Below, one piece after another: positions 1-7,491 of a DNA stretch of 18,097 nt (positions are counted from its first letter, which is position 1; every line of letters begins with the position of its first letter). The notes beneath the pieces are model-generated. The model was given only the letters and a program-made list of their open reading frames with translations, did no database searches and was not told where the DNA came from. The DNA is taken from NCBI GenBank assembly GCA_049522755.1, contig JBEKNN010000185.1:1-18097 (forward strand), given 5' to 3'. Position numbers and translations under genes: made by a program. The stretch is from PALSA-243 sp049522755 (lineage in GTDB: Bacteria; Acidobacteriota; Terriglobia; Bryobacterales; Bryobacteraceae).

Positions 1-143
1 CGCGCACCGCCAGCCATGAAACGATGCTCGACCACAATACCGGCCGCGCGGTGCACGACCAGACGCTGACGATGCCGCTGAGCGGTTTGAAGACGCAGAT
101 CGCGGCCGTTGTCGGCACGGCGGCGCTTCAAGGGACCCATTAG
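1..143 (+). CDS. C-terminal end of an unidentified protein (5' truncated)
   Basis: An open frame enters from the left edge (first full codon at base 3) and ends at TAG 141-143, giving 46 residues. The tail includes HETMLDHNTGRAVHDQTL and ends LQGTH. I do not recognise the family and no motif is visible. The last base of its stop codon is the first base of the next gene's GTG start (TAGTG), so the two are probably translationally coupled and co-transcribed. It could be a spurious open frame, but the overlap with a well-supported downstream start argues for a real gene. Confidence 0.5.
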   Translation, partial: RTASHETMLDHNTGRAVHDQTLTMPLSGLKTQIAAVVGTAALQGTH

Positions 144-2377
144 TGAGGCACTCCAGGACATTCCGGCGTTGGGCCGCTTTCGCGGCAATGGCTGTGTTGT
201 TGGGCGCTCCGGCCCAGGCTTATTACCACTACGTTTATTACCAGAGCCGCACCGCTCCATTTACTCCGATATACGCGCAATTCAATCTCGCGGCTCTTCC
301 CAACAATACTGTCTCCTTTTATGTGAGCGATAGCGGCCCATCAATCTATTATCCGAACGACAGTTTCGGCTCCGTGCTGGGCGAGATCAAGCAGGCGCTG
401 GCGGTTTGGAATTCGGTGAGCAGCTCGAATCTGCGGGTGGCGTTCGGCGGTCTGGAATCGCAATCGCAGGCGCCGCAGAATACGCCCGGCGCCGACATCG
501 TGTTCGACGATCTGCCCGGCCTGCTGGGGATGGGCACGCCCAATCTTCCCGTGACGCCGGTAGCGCTGAACGGCCCCAATGGCCTGTTCGTGCCGATTTC
601 CCGTTCTACCGTAATACTCACCAACAACACCGCCAACACCGAAGGCAGCCCTTTCCAGAGCTATCTGGAGGGCTACTTCACCACCGTGGTGCATGAAATC
701 GGGCACGCCCTTGGACTGCAACACACATGGACCGGCGCCGCGATGTCGCAGGACGTGATCCGGAACACGTCGCGCGCGCGACCCATCGATGCGGACGATC
801 TCGCGGCGATTTCCGTACTGTACGGAGGGCCGGGCTGGGCCGCCAACTTCGGATCGATCTCCGGCAATGTGACCTTCAGCGGTGGAAGCGGCGTGAATCT
901 TGCTTCCGTGGTGGCGATCTCGCCTACGGGGCCGGCTGTCAGCACGCTGACGAATCCCGACGGCTCTTATCAGATTCAAGGAGTGCCTCCCGGCTCATAT
1001 CAGTTGTACGTGCATCCGCTGCCGCCCGATGCGATTCCGGCGAACGGCTCCGGAATATTGCTGCCCGCCGATCTGACGGGACGCACGTTCGCGGCCAGCG
1101 GCGTTTTCTCCACGCAGTTTTTCCCCAATACGCAAAACCTGCAACTGGCGGCCTCCGTCAACGTGATCGCCGGACAGAATATCTCGGGGCCGAGTTTCGC
1201 GGTGCAAGCGCGATCCGCGGTCAGTATGTACGACATGCTGACTTACAGCTATCTGGGCCCGAACCAGACGCCGGTGACGCCGGCGTATGTGAACGTGTCA
1301 TCCGCGCAGTTTGTAATCGCCGCGACGCCGGATTATCCGCCGGCTGCTACGCCGGTTTCGGTAGCGGTGCTCGGGATGGGCAACGCTTCCGCCGTGATTC
1401 CGGACGGCGCTACGGCATGGGCTTTGTACTTCAACGTGCCGCAGGCGCAACAGGCTGCCGGACCGCGCCATCTGGTTTTCACCACTGCCAACGATATGTA
1501 TGTGCTTCCCGATGGCGTCAACTTCACGGTTCAAGATCCACCCACGATCGGCGCGGCGACGCCGAATGCCAATGGGACCGTTACGGTCAGCGGCAACAAT
1601 ATCGGACCCGGCAGCAGCGTCTTCTTCGATGGCTTGCTGGCGCCGGGAACATTCAACGGCGGGGTGATTAATGTGACGCCGCCCACGGGAAACAGCGGCC
1701 AGGTCTCTACGCTCACGGTATTCAACGGAGACGGGCAGAACTCGATGTTCCTGCAAAGCGGCGACCCGCAGACGTTCACCTACCCAGCGGCGGCTCAGCC
1801 GCAAATCTCCTCGGTGACGCCGGCGGCGCTGCCAGCGGGCATTTCGTCGATGGTCGCGATCGACGCATCGAACACCAACTTCGTGGCCGGCCAGGTGAGC
1901 GTGGGATTCGGAACCACCGATATTCAGGTGAACAATGTTTGGGTGGTGAGCCCCACGCAGGTACTCGCCAACGTGACTGTGCCGCCGGGCGCAGCCATCG
2001 GAAGCTCCGAGACCAGCGTGATCTCGGCCTTCCAGGTGATGTCGCAACCGTTCGGATTCCAGATTCAGCCGGCCAACCCGGCGCTGCCTTCCATCGCCTG
2101 GCCGGCGATTAACGCCAACACCGGCGGGGCGATTTATCCAGGGACATATGCTTCCATCTTTCCGGCCAATGGGACGCAATTCCCGGCTGGAATGCAGCTG
2201 ACGCTGAATGGCGCGCCGGCGGCGATTCAATATAGCTCACCCACGCAGATCAATTTTGCGATCCCGGCGGGATTCCCGCTGGGACCGGCGATACTCGGCG
2301 CGACGAGTGGAGGCAATATCGTCAGCATCGTGGTGGAAGTGGATAGTGCCCCGGCAGCCGGCGCCCAGGCTCGGTAA
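143..2377 (+). CDS. Secreted matrixin-like zinc metalloprotease with TIGR03437-like C-terminus
   Basis: 744 residues with a GTG start overlapping the preceding stop. Residues 1-26 form a signal peptide (Arg-rich, then AAFAAMAVLLGAPAQA). The catalytic domain (about 70-230) carries HEIGHALGLQH, with zinc ligands His184, His188 and His194 and general base Glu185. An AMSQD stretch lies at the Met-turn and DADDLAAISVLYG matches the end of matrixin domains. It is followed by a carboxypeptidase-regulatory-like beta domain (about 238-300; PDGSYQIQGVPPGSYQL), two IPT/TIG-like beta domains (about 463-640), and a C-terminal region (about 645-735; AIYPGTYASIF, QINFAIP) resembling the Solibacter-type TIGR03437 domain. 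The likely role is a secreted protease acting on extracellular protein. The substrate cannot be read from sequence. Catalytic residues are intact. Confidence 0.88.
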   Translation: MRHSRTFRRWAAFAAMAVLLGAPAQAYYHYVYYQSRTAPFTPIYAQFNLAALPNNTVSFYVSDSGPSIYYPNDSFGSVLGEIKQALAVWNSVSSSNLRVAFGGLESQSQAPQNTPGADIVFDDLPGLLGMGTPNLPVTPVALNGPNGLFVPISRSTVILTNNTANTEGSPFQSYLEGYFTTVVHEIGHALGLQHTWTGAAMSQDVIRNTSRARPIDADDLAAISVLYGGPGWAANFGSISGNVTFSGGSGVNLASVVAISPTGPAVSTLTNPDGSYQIQGVPPGSYQLYVHPLPPDAIPANGSGILLPADLTGRTFAASGVFSTQFFPNTQNLQLAASVNVIAGQNISGPSFAVQARSAVSMYDMLTYSYLGPNQTPVTPAYVNVSSAQFVIAATPDYPPAATPVSVAVLGMGNASAVIPDGATAWALYFNVPQAQQAAGPRHLVFTTANDMYVLPDGVNFTVQDPPTIGAATPNANGTVTVSGNNIGPGSSVFFDGLLAPGTFNGGVINVTPPTGNSGQVSTLTVFNGDGQNSMFLQSGDPQTFTYPAAAQPQISSVTPAALPAGISSMVAIDASNTNFVAGQVSVGFGTTDIQVNNVWVVSPTQVLANVTVPPGAAIGSSETSVISAFQVMSQPFGFQIQPANPALPSIAWPAINANTGGAIYPGTYASIFPANGTQFPAGMQLTLNGAPAAIQYSSPTQINFAIPAGFPLGPAILGATSGGNIVSIVVEVDSAPAAGAQAR

Positions 2378-2382
2378 CGGAA

Positions 2383-2406
2383 CCCGAGCGCTCGGAGCGG
2401 CTCGGG
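2383..2406. terminator. Hairpin between convergent genes, possible terminator
   Basis: CCCGAGC (2383-2389) pairs with GCTCGGG (2400-2406) across a 10-nt loop, just after the protease stop and before the convergent SDR gene. There is no T-run, so it is at best a weak or bidirectional terminator. It abuts a REP-like element at 2401-2432 and may be part of it. Confidence 0.35.
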
Positions 2407-2432
2407 AACCGCAGGCCATGGGCCCGCGCCAC
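2401..2432 (-). repeat. REP-like element, copy 1 (intergenic)
   Basis: Read on the minus strand it begins GTGGCGCGGGCCCATGGCCT, a GTGG head followed by an imperfect palindrome (GC-x-GGCC ATG GGCC-x-GC). A GTGG/GTAG head plus palindrome is the usual layout of bacterial REPs mobilised by RAYTs. A second copy with one mismatch and two 1-nt gaps lies inside a coding region at 3696-3725. Confidence 0.5.
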
Positions 2433-2437
2433 TGACA

Positions 2438-3265
2438 CTAACTGCGCTGCATGCGCCGCAGGGTGTAGAGTTCCGGCTTCATGTTGTCGCGCTCGAAGCG
2501 CTTCCAATCGTCGGTTACGTAAATCAATTTGCCGCTGATGTGGTTGGCGCGCTCGGAAGCGAGGAATAGCGCGAGTTGAATTTGCCTGTCGGGCGCAATG
2601 CCGCCCGTGATGCGGATCTGCTCGGCCTCTTCCACTTCCTTGCGGCCGGCCTTGGCTTCGCCGGCTTGCAGAATCTCGTCGGTCATGGAAGTGTATGCGC
2701 CGCCGGGAACGATGGTGTTCACTTGCACGTTATGGTCGCTCATCTCTTCGGCCAGGCATTCGGCGAAGCGTACCACGGCGGCCTTGGACGCGGCGTACGC
2801 CGAAAAGTTGGGCCGCGCGAAAGCCGCGCCATTGCCCGCGATGGCGATGATTTTGCCCGAGCGCTTCTCGATCATCGGCGGCAGCGCCGCACGGCAGGAA
2901 TTCACCATGCCGATCAGATTGGTTTCGATGGCCTCGTTCCACGCCTTGGTTTTCGTGCCGAGCAGCGGGCCGATGGGACCGGGCACGCCCGCCGCGGCGA
3001 TGAGCGCGTGGAGATCGCCAAATGCGCCGATGATGCGGTTGACGGCGGTGGAGATCTCGTCGGGCCTGCGCACATCGGCGCGAAGCTTGATTGCCGTGCC
3101 GCCGGCCTGCTCGATTTCGAGCTTGGTCAGGTCCAACTCGGCTTCAGTGCGCGCGAGCAGCCCGACCTTGGCGCCGGCCAGCGCGAACCCCATCGCCAGG
3201 CGCTTGCCGATGCCGCGGCCGGCGCCGGTTACGAGCACGCTTCGTCCTTGAATTGAATCGGACAC
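2438..3265 (-). CDS. Short-chain dehydrogenase/reductase (SDR), atypical active site
   Basis: 275 residues of classical SDR length. The chosen start is GTG at 3265, preceded by GGAGAA and separated by one base from the stop of the upstream gene; an ATG upstream (3304) would add residues encoded inside that gene. The nucleotide-binding motif TGAGRGIG is at 13-20, AAAG at 90-93 (NNAG equivalent), Asn116 is the tetrad Asn, and YAASK gives Tyr157 and Lys161. The catalytic Ser normally about 13 residues before the Tyr is absent: the stretch reads AIAGNGAAF (A143/G144). The fold and NAD(P) binding are well supported; the substrate is unknown and catalysis may be altered. It is the last gene of a three-gene unit with two membrane proteins. 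Confidence 0.85.
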   Translation of the reverse strand: MSDSIQGRSVLVTGAGRGIGKRLAMGFALAGAKVGLLARTEAELDLTKLEIEQAGGTAIKLRADVRRPDEISTAVNRIIGAFGDLHALIAAAGVPGPIGPLLGTKTKAWNEAIETNLIGMVNSCRAALPPMIEKRSGKIIAIAGNGAAFARPNFSAYAASKAAVVRFAECLAEEMSDHNVQVNTIVPGGAYTSMTDEILQAGEAKAGRKEVEEAEQIRITGGIAPDRQIQLALFLASERANHISGKLIYVTDDWKRFERDNMKPELYTLRRMQRS

Positions 3266-3266
3266 G

Positions 3267-4808
3267 TTAGTTCTCCACGGTCGCGTCGAAGATGCCGGTT
3301 TCAATTTGCCCGCCGCGCTTCACCTGCACGAAGATGCGGTAGGCGCCGGGTTTGGGAAATCCATAAGGGAACGAAACCGCCGAGGGCAGCGCGCCGGCGG
3401 CGGCCATGGCGTGGCCGGCGTGCGGATTCGCGGGTTGAGTCAACGCGGGTTGAGTCAAGGCCAGCGCCGCCATGGGCACATCGCCGGAAGGGTGGACGTG
3501 CGCGAACACGCTGAGGTCTGTGCGGACGAATGCGGCGTGGCCCAGCATTCCCATATATAGCTCCATGTCGGGGGCCGGTTTGCCTTGCGCGTCTTCGATG
3601 CGAAATTGAAACAGGTAGGGCTGGCGGGCGTGTAGCGGCGGTTTGCCTCGGTCCCAAATCATGCGGTAGGCGTCGTCCAGCTGGCTCACGGAATTCTCGG
3701 AACGCAGGCCATGGGCCGGCGCCACCGGGGCTGCCAAACCTGCATCGTCGCCAGTTAGCGGGCGGCCTGCGATATCCGGGAGCGTCAGTTGCGCGATCGC
3801 GGTTTCGGATAGGCCGTTGGCGTGGACGATGTCCCCGAAGAGCGCGTAGCGGCCCGCGGGCATGGTTGGCAACTGCTGCACGAAAACGTCATTGGGATTG
3901 AGCTCCGGGTGCAGATGCCAGACTAAATCCATGTCCGGCACACGGATTACATAGAGGTGCATCAGATGACCGTGATCGGGCAACAGATCGTCGGTGCGTC
4001 GGTTGAGCCAGCCGGGATTTTCGAGACGCAGAGTGAGGCGGCTGCCGTCCACGACGGATGCGTTCAAACTGAGCGGCTTGAAAATATAGTTGCGGTAGAT
4101 GCCGTCCTCGGAATTCCACCACCACCATCCGAACCCAAGGGCGCCGGCGACAATCGCCGCCGCGACCAGCATGGCCTTGCGGGCTTGGCCGATGCGTGCG
4201 CTATCGGGCGCGATTCCGGGCTCGAGCGGGGCCTCGCGCACGGCGGCGCCGGCGATGCTCACCAGGCCAAACGCCAGCGCCAGCATGAGCGGAACGAGAA
4301 TCGCGCCCAGCAACCGCTCGACGCCCAAGACGCGCTGGGGCAGCGCTGGAACGGGGACCGATAGCGTGCCGCTGCCGAGGCTGCCCTCGGCATTAATGCG
4401 CACTTGCCAGGATCCGGTGGCCATCAACCAGAGCGAACCGGTGAAGAATTGCGGATCTTCTTTCGACGGCCGGGCCAAATCGGGCAGCGGCGCGAATTGC
4501 GGTTGGGTGGTGAGGCGCAGCGGCAGAATGTGGATCTGGCGCACGTCCGGGGACGCGCTGCGGATTTCGATTTCGGCCACGCCGGGGACTACTTCGGGAG
4601 GGCGGATGGTTACCAGCAGCTTGTATGGGCCGGCGGCGCCTTGGAAGAATATGTCGGGGCTGCCGACATGGGCGGCTAGGGGAAGGGCGAGGAGGAGCAG
4701 AAGCTTTGGGTAACTCGTAAGAGGGAGGCAACTCCCAAGAGGCCGACGGGGGCGTCGGCCGCGGACCAGGTAGTCAGCCCAGGGGTCCGCCCCACTTTGG
4801 CGCCTCAT
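3267..4808 (-). CDS. Membrane-anchored His-rich protein with YtkA/FixH-like domain
   Basis: 513 residues. ATG at 4808 overlaps the upstream stop (ATGA) and is the only in-frame standard start ahead of the hydrophobic leader (about 35-47; KLLLLLALPLAAH). Next come a periplasmic beta domain (about 50-155; GPYKLLVTIRPPEVVPG) resembling YtkA/FixH-like domains, TM segments at about 164-190 and 211-230 (ending WWWW), and a large extracytoplasmic part with HGHLMHLYVI (279-288), VWHLHPE (296-302), GHAAFVRTD (423-431), AHVHP (436-440) and HAGHAM (463-468). The clustered His/Met suggest metal binding, perhaps copper; that is inference. The family is not firmly recognised. Residues 5-23 are encoded by a REP-like double hairpin and 360-371 by another REP-like repeat, both kept in frame. 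Confidence 0.72.
   Translation of the reverse strand: MRRQSGADPWADYLVRGRRPRRPLGSCLPLTSYPKLLLLLALPLAAHVGSPDIFFQGAAGPYKLLVTIRPPEVVPGVAEIEIRSASPDVRQIHILPLRLTTQPQFAPLPDLARPSKEDPQFFTGSLWLMATGSWQVRINAEGSLGSGTLSVPVPALPQRVLGVERLLGAILVPLMLALAFGLVSIAGAAVREAPLEPGIAPDSARIGQARKAMLVAAAIVAGALGFGWWWWNSEDGIYRNYIFKPLSLNASVVDGSRLTLRLENPGWLNRRTDDLLPDHGHLMHLYVIRVPDMDLVWHLHPELNPNDVFVQQLPTMPAGRYALFGDIVHANGLSETAIAQLTLPDIAGRPLTGDDAGLAAPVAPAHGLRSENSVSQLDDAYRMIWDRGKPPLHARQPYLFQFRIEDAQGKPAPDMELYMGMLGHAAFVRTDLSVFAHVHPSGDVPMAALALTQPALTQPANPHAGHAMAAAGALPSAVSFPYGFPKPGAYRIFVQVKRGGQIETGIFDATVEN
3430..3459. repeat. 15-bp tandem duplication inside the 513-aa gene
   Basis: Two copies of GCGGGTTGAGTCAA plus one base (3430-3444 and 3445-3459) encode the repeated pentapeptide in LTQPALTQPA. 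The frame is preserved. It lies in a Pro/Ala/His linker, so the effect is probably small. Confidence 0.8.
3696..3725 (-). repeat. REP-like element, copy 2 (inside coding sequence)
   Basis: The same GTGG-headed palindrome as at 2401-2432 (shared exact core GCAGGCCATGGGCC), here within the 513-aa gene and translated in frame as roughly residues 362-371 (VAPAHGLRSE). It sits between two His-rich blocks, in what looks like a linker. Confidence 0.5.
4741..4798 (-). repeat. REP-like double hairpin inside the 5' end of a gene
   Basis: Two adjacent perfect stems: GGCCGAC/GTCGGCC (4741-4747 with 4754-4760) and GCGGACC/GGTCCGC (4761-4767 with 4784-4790). On the minus strand the element starts GTGGGGCGGACC, the same GTGGGGCGG head as the REPs beside the RAYT at 12450 and 12621. 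It lies between the start codon and the signal peptide of the 513-aa gene and is translated as an Arg/Pro-rich stretch. Confidence 0.6.
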
Positions 4809-5968
4809 CGGCGAACCTGCCGCATACGGTCACCGCCAGTGATGCCCAACCACATGGTAAAGGCCGCGATCACTACCGCCAACGCCAATTCCTGCAGCAG
4901 CGCCAAGCCGTGTTCGGTCGGCAGGAATTGGTAGTGCAGGTAGATGGAGCCCGGGCGCTGGAAGTACGCGAAGTAGTTGGCGCCGATCCACCAGTTGCGC
5001 GCCGCCGGGCTCATCAGAAACCAGGCGAACGGCCATTGCGCGGCCGCGAGCGCCGCCAGAAACACGATGCCCGAGACGATAGATTGACGCCAGCGCCCCC
5101 AGTGTCCGGTGCGCTGCCACATCAGGTCCAGCGCGAGCGCGGGCACAATCAGCAGCAGCGGAAACTCGGGCGGCACGAAGTGCGTGACGTGCTGATAGAC
5201 CGGTCCCAATTTCGGTTCGGCGGGGAACAGCGACAGAATGCGGCCGATCAGGAAGAGGAACACGGTGTAGACGCCGGCCACCGCGGTTGCCGCCCATTTA
5301 TATCCGGTGGCGCGCGCGATGCGCGGCAGCACCAGCGGGACGGTCAGCGCCAGTACGCGGTAGAAATGCACGGTATGCATCATGGGCCGCGCCGTCAATT
5401 CCATCTGGAACGCAGTCAGTGCGACCAGCATGATGCCGCCCACGTAGAGGAAGAGCAGCAGATACCGGCCGCGCAGATCGCGCTGGGCGCGGTTCATGTA
5501 AGCCAGGATCAAGACCAGCACGCCGGAATGCACGCCGAAAATGCCGAGGGCGAGCACGGCATGCGGCGGGCTGAGAATCTTGACATCGAGGCCATACGCG
5601 CGGTGCCACCAGTCGTCGAACGGCGCCGAAATAATCATGCAAAGGCCGCCCCACGCCATGATGAACGCGCCCAGTGGGCCGTGGAAACCCCACACGCGCA
5701 CCGAGGATTTGCGCAGCGGCGAATGGCGATCGAACGTGGTGGAAAGAATGAGATACCCCGACGCGAAGCCTGCCAGGATTCCGCACAGATGGATCGCCAG
5801 ATGGGCCGGAGTCCAGAAGCTATCGCGGCCGATGGATTCGTGCCAGGAAATATCCCAGTGCACGCCGATCATGCAACTGGTGACGGCCGCTACGGAACAC
5901 CAGACGTACCAGGGCACGCCGGCTTCGGACCTGGAAACCGGTTTCGGTGAAGAGATGGCTGCCTGCAA
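4805..5968 (-). CDS. Polytopic membrane protein of unknown function (about 10 TM)
   Basis: 387 residues from a TTG at 5968; GTG 5917 would give 370, and the open frame extends back to 6199, but that extension is low-complexity and looks non-coding. About ten hydrophobic segments span nearly the whole protein. Conserved-looking polar motifs sit at membrane borders: VHWDISWHESIGRDSFWTPAH and LAIHL near the first two TMs, FDDWWHRAYG, and SPPHAVLALG. The repeated His/Trp/Asp at TM ends suggest metal, haem or quinone binding, but I do not recognise the family and assign no reaction. The stop overlaps the next gene's start (ATGA), so it is co-expressed with the His-rich YtkA/FixH-like protein, and the two probably form one membrane assembly. 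Confidence 0.68.
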   Translation of the reverse strand: MQAAISSPKPVSRSEAGVPWYVWCSVAAVTSCMIGVHWDISWHESIGRDSFWTPAHLAIHLCGILAGFASGYLILSTTFDRHSPLRKSSVRVWGFHGPLGAFIMAWGGLCMIISAPFDDWWHRAYGLDVKILSPPHAVLALGIFGVHSGVLVLILAYMNRAQRDLRGRYLLLFLYVGGIMLVALTAFQMELTARPMMHTVHFYRVLALTVPLVLPRIARATGYKWAATAVAGVYTVFLFLIGRILSLFPAEPKLGPVYQHVTHFVPPEFPLLLIVPALALDLMWQRTGHWGRWRQSIVSGIVFLAALAAAQWPFAWFLMSPAARNWWIGANYFAYFQRPGSIYLHYQFLPTEHGLALLQELALAVVIAAFTMWLGITGGDRMRQVRR

Positions 5969-5974
5969 AATACG

Positions 5975-5980
5975 ATTATA
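5975..5980 (-). promoter_or_regulatory. Candidate -10 (TATAAT) for the membrane-protein operon
   Basis: A perfect TATAAT on the minus strand ends 6 nt before the TTG at 5968. No -35 at normal spacing is visible (a TTGCCA lies about 20 nt upstream). If used, transcription would begin at or next to the TTG, giving a leaderless message, or would favour GTG 5917 as the start. Confidence 0.3.
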
Positions 5981-6573
5981 AGACGCGGCCTCGGGCGCGA
6001 TGGCAAGTTTGGCGGCGCCAGAGCATCGGGTTTCACGCCGGGTCGGGTTTATGGGGTGGGCGGAGTTGCGAATTTGACGGAACGAACCCAATAACGTGTA
6101 AGTGGGTGTGGATTGTTTGGATTGCAGGGGGATTAGGGCTTCGACGCAGAGGCGCTGAGACGCGGAGTTGGGCGCGGAACTGGGAGACGGTAGGAGCATG
6201 GGGATTCGTTGCGGCCGGCTGGGCTCTCGGATTTTCGCCGTCGGAGGGTGTTCCGGCCCCTGCAGGAAGGTCCGTATCTAAATGGAGCGCACAAGCCCGC
6301 CCGCATTAAAAGGCCGGCTTGCGCGTGGTGCGGAAACGCCCTGTCGATTACAGAGTATCAGGCCGGATCAAGGATTCCGAGGATGAGCTGAGCGTAAGTG
6401 ATTGAAGGGATTCGAGGAGATGGGCAATTAAATATTTGATTTATCTGTCACTGGGGTAGCGAGCGGCGCGCCCCGGCCACTTGTGCTTTCGCGAACAGGG
6501 TTGCCTTGTTGACGTAGATCAAATGGCCAGCTCCGCCGCTTGGGGCGAGATATCGCGGGGATGCGCCGCCTCG
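5981..6573. other. Gene-poor gap
   Basis: About 600 bases with no supportable gene. Open frames here are short, have no recognisable protein features, and include one with a CAWCGN stretch but no partner cysteines. Contents: a fragment like GACGCAGAGGCGCTGAGACG, an A+T-rich patch at 6427-6450, and one FNR/CRP-like palindrome at 6509-6522. It may be the scar of a lost gene. Confidence 0.5.
6509..6522. promoter_or_regulatory. FNR/CRP-family-like binding site
   Basis: TTGACGTAGATCAA matches the FNR consensus TTGAT-N4-ATCAA at 9 of 10 positions. No gene starts at the usual distance on either side: the nearest candidate on the minus strand starts at 5968, more than 500 bases away. It could be a regulatory site of the membrane-protein operon with a long leader, a relic, or chance. 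Confidence 0.4.
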
Positions 6574-7278
6574 CTAGTCGGACGCTGGGGCCAGGCGGCG
6601 CATTATGGCGTCAAGATGCAGACTGGCGCAGTCGATGTGCGGGAAATCGGTGTTCGCCTCGTTGAAGACCAGCGATAGCTCCGTTCCGGCGAAAACAATG
6701 GCTTCCACCTGGTCGCGTTCGCAGAGCGCGTGCGCAATCTGTGTCAGTGTCTGGAACTGTAGCTGGGATCCGGCGGCGTCGCTCACCAGTTGCAGATAGA
6801 TCTCATGGATGGAATCGATCTCGTCCGCCTTTGGTCCGATCACGCTGGCGACGTCCGCCAACTGACCGAACAGCCCGGTCTCCATGACGAAGCGCGTACC
6901 GAATAAGGCCACGCGCTTGAGACCCCGGCGGCGAATCTCGCCGGCAACCTCCTCTACCAGGTTCACCAGCGGGAGCGGAGACATGCGGATCAGTTCGGCA
7001 ATGCAGACGTGCGGCGTGACTGCGGAGACAGCGGCAATCCGGGCGCCGCCGCCCTGTAACCGATGGACCAAGCCCGCCAGGTATTCGGCCAGTTGGGTGA
7101 TGTTGCCGTCTCTGACGTAAGTCAGTACGCGATTCACATCCGCGTGGATGATGAGTAACTGCGGCGTCCATCTGCGCGCCGCGTGAGCTTTAACCAATTC
7201 CTGGTAGTAGTGGACAGTTGCTGCAACGCCAAGGCCGCCGATCAGGCCGAGACAGGGCGTTGCCGGTGTAGTGGTCAT
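6574..7278 (-). CDS. Aspartate/glutamate racemase-family protein lacking catalytic cysteines
   Basis: 234 residues from ATG 7278; TTG 7287 is an alternative adding three residues. The N-terminus LGLIGGLGVAATVHYYQEL matches the IGGxGpxAT phosphate-binding turn of the Asp/Glu racemase superfamily, and the length (230-240) fits. Family enzymes use two opposed thiols, in a CNTxH motif and a GCTE motif. Here the first stretch reads SAVTPH (Ala86 in the Cys position) and the second FAGTELSL (Gly198). Both thiols are therefore missing, so a two-base racemase mechanism is unlikely. It may be an isomerase or hydrolase of another kind, or a binding protein. It stands alone, between a gene-poor gap and a degraded region. 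Confidence 0.82.
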   Translation of the reverse strand: MTTTPATPCLGLIGGLGVAATVHYYQELVKAHAARRWTPQLLIIHADVNRVLTYVRDGNITQLAEYLAGLVHRLQGGGARIAAVSAVTPHVCIAELIRMSPLPLVNLVEEVAGEIRRRGLKRVALFGTRFVMETGLFGQLADVASVIGPKADEIDSIHEIYLQLVSDAAGSQLQFQTLTQIAHALCERDQVEAIVFAGTELSLVFNEANTDFPHIDCASLHLDAIMRRLAPASD

Positions 7279-7420
7279 TGTAGCCAAGTTTTAAGCTAAC
7301 CTAACTCGAGGCTATTCCGCCAATCGTCACTGAGCGCGCCGGGCAGCGTGCGTGTGAGCTGCGGCCGACTCCCGGAAGCGGGGCCACTGTCGCGGCCAAA
7401 GTTCCTCCGGAGTGATCCGG

Positions 7421-7491
7421 ATGGTCTGGCGCGATAGGTCTGGCCCGAAATGTCTGGCGTGATATGTCTGGCGCGATATGTCTGGCGCAAT
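7421..7491. repeat. Five tandem copies of a 14-15 bp unit
   Basis: Consensus ATGTCTGGCGCGAT. Units at 7421-7435 (15 bp), 7436-7449, 7450-7463, 7464-7477 and 7478-7491; the last three differ from the consensus by at most one base. The array ends 5 bases before the GTG of the GH97 remnant. There are no spacers, so it is not CRISPR. It may be a promoter-proximal protein-binding array or simple slippage. The rest of 7288-7420 shows nothing I recognise. Confidence 0.85.

Noticed and set aside
1298..2230. 310-codon minus-strand frame inside the protease gene
   Set aside because: No recognisable domain; composition is that of an antisense shadow.
5969..6199. N-terminal extension of the membrane protein to ATG 6199
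   Set aside because: The added 77 residues are Ser/Pro/Arg-rich with no conserved features and cross a TATAAT; a start at or after 5968 is more credible.
6209..6391. Small plus-strand protein with CAWCGN, possible zinc ribbon
   Set aside because: Only one C-x-x-C pair, no RBS, and no second knuckle; insufficient to call a gene.
7421..7491. CRISPR array
   Set aside because: Units are 14-15 bp and directly adjacent, with no spacers and no cas genes in the window.
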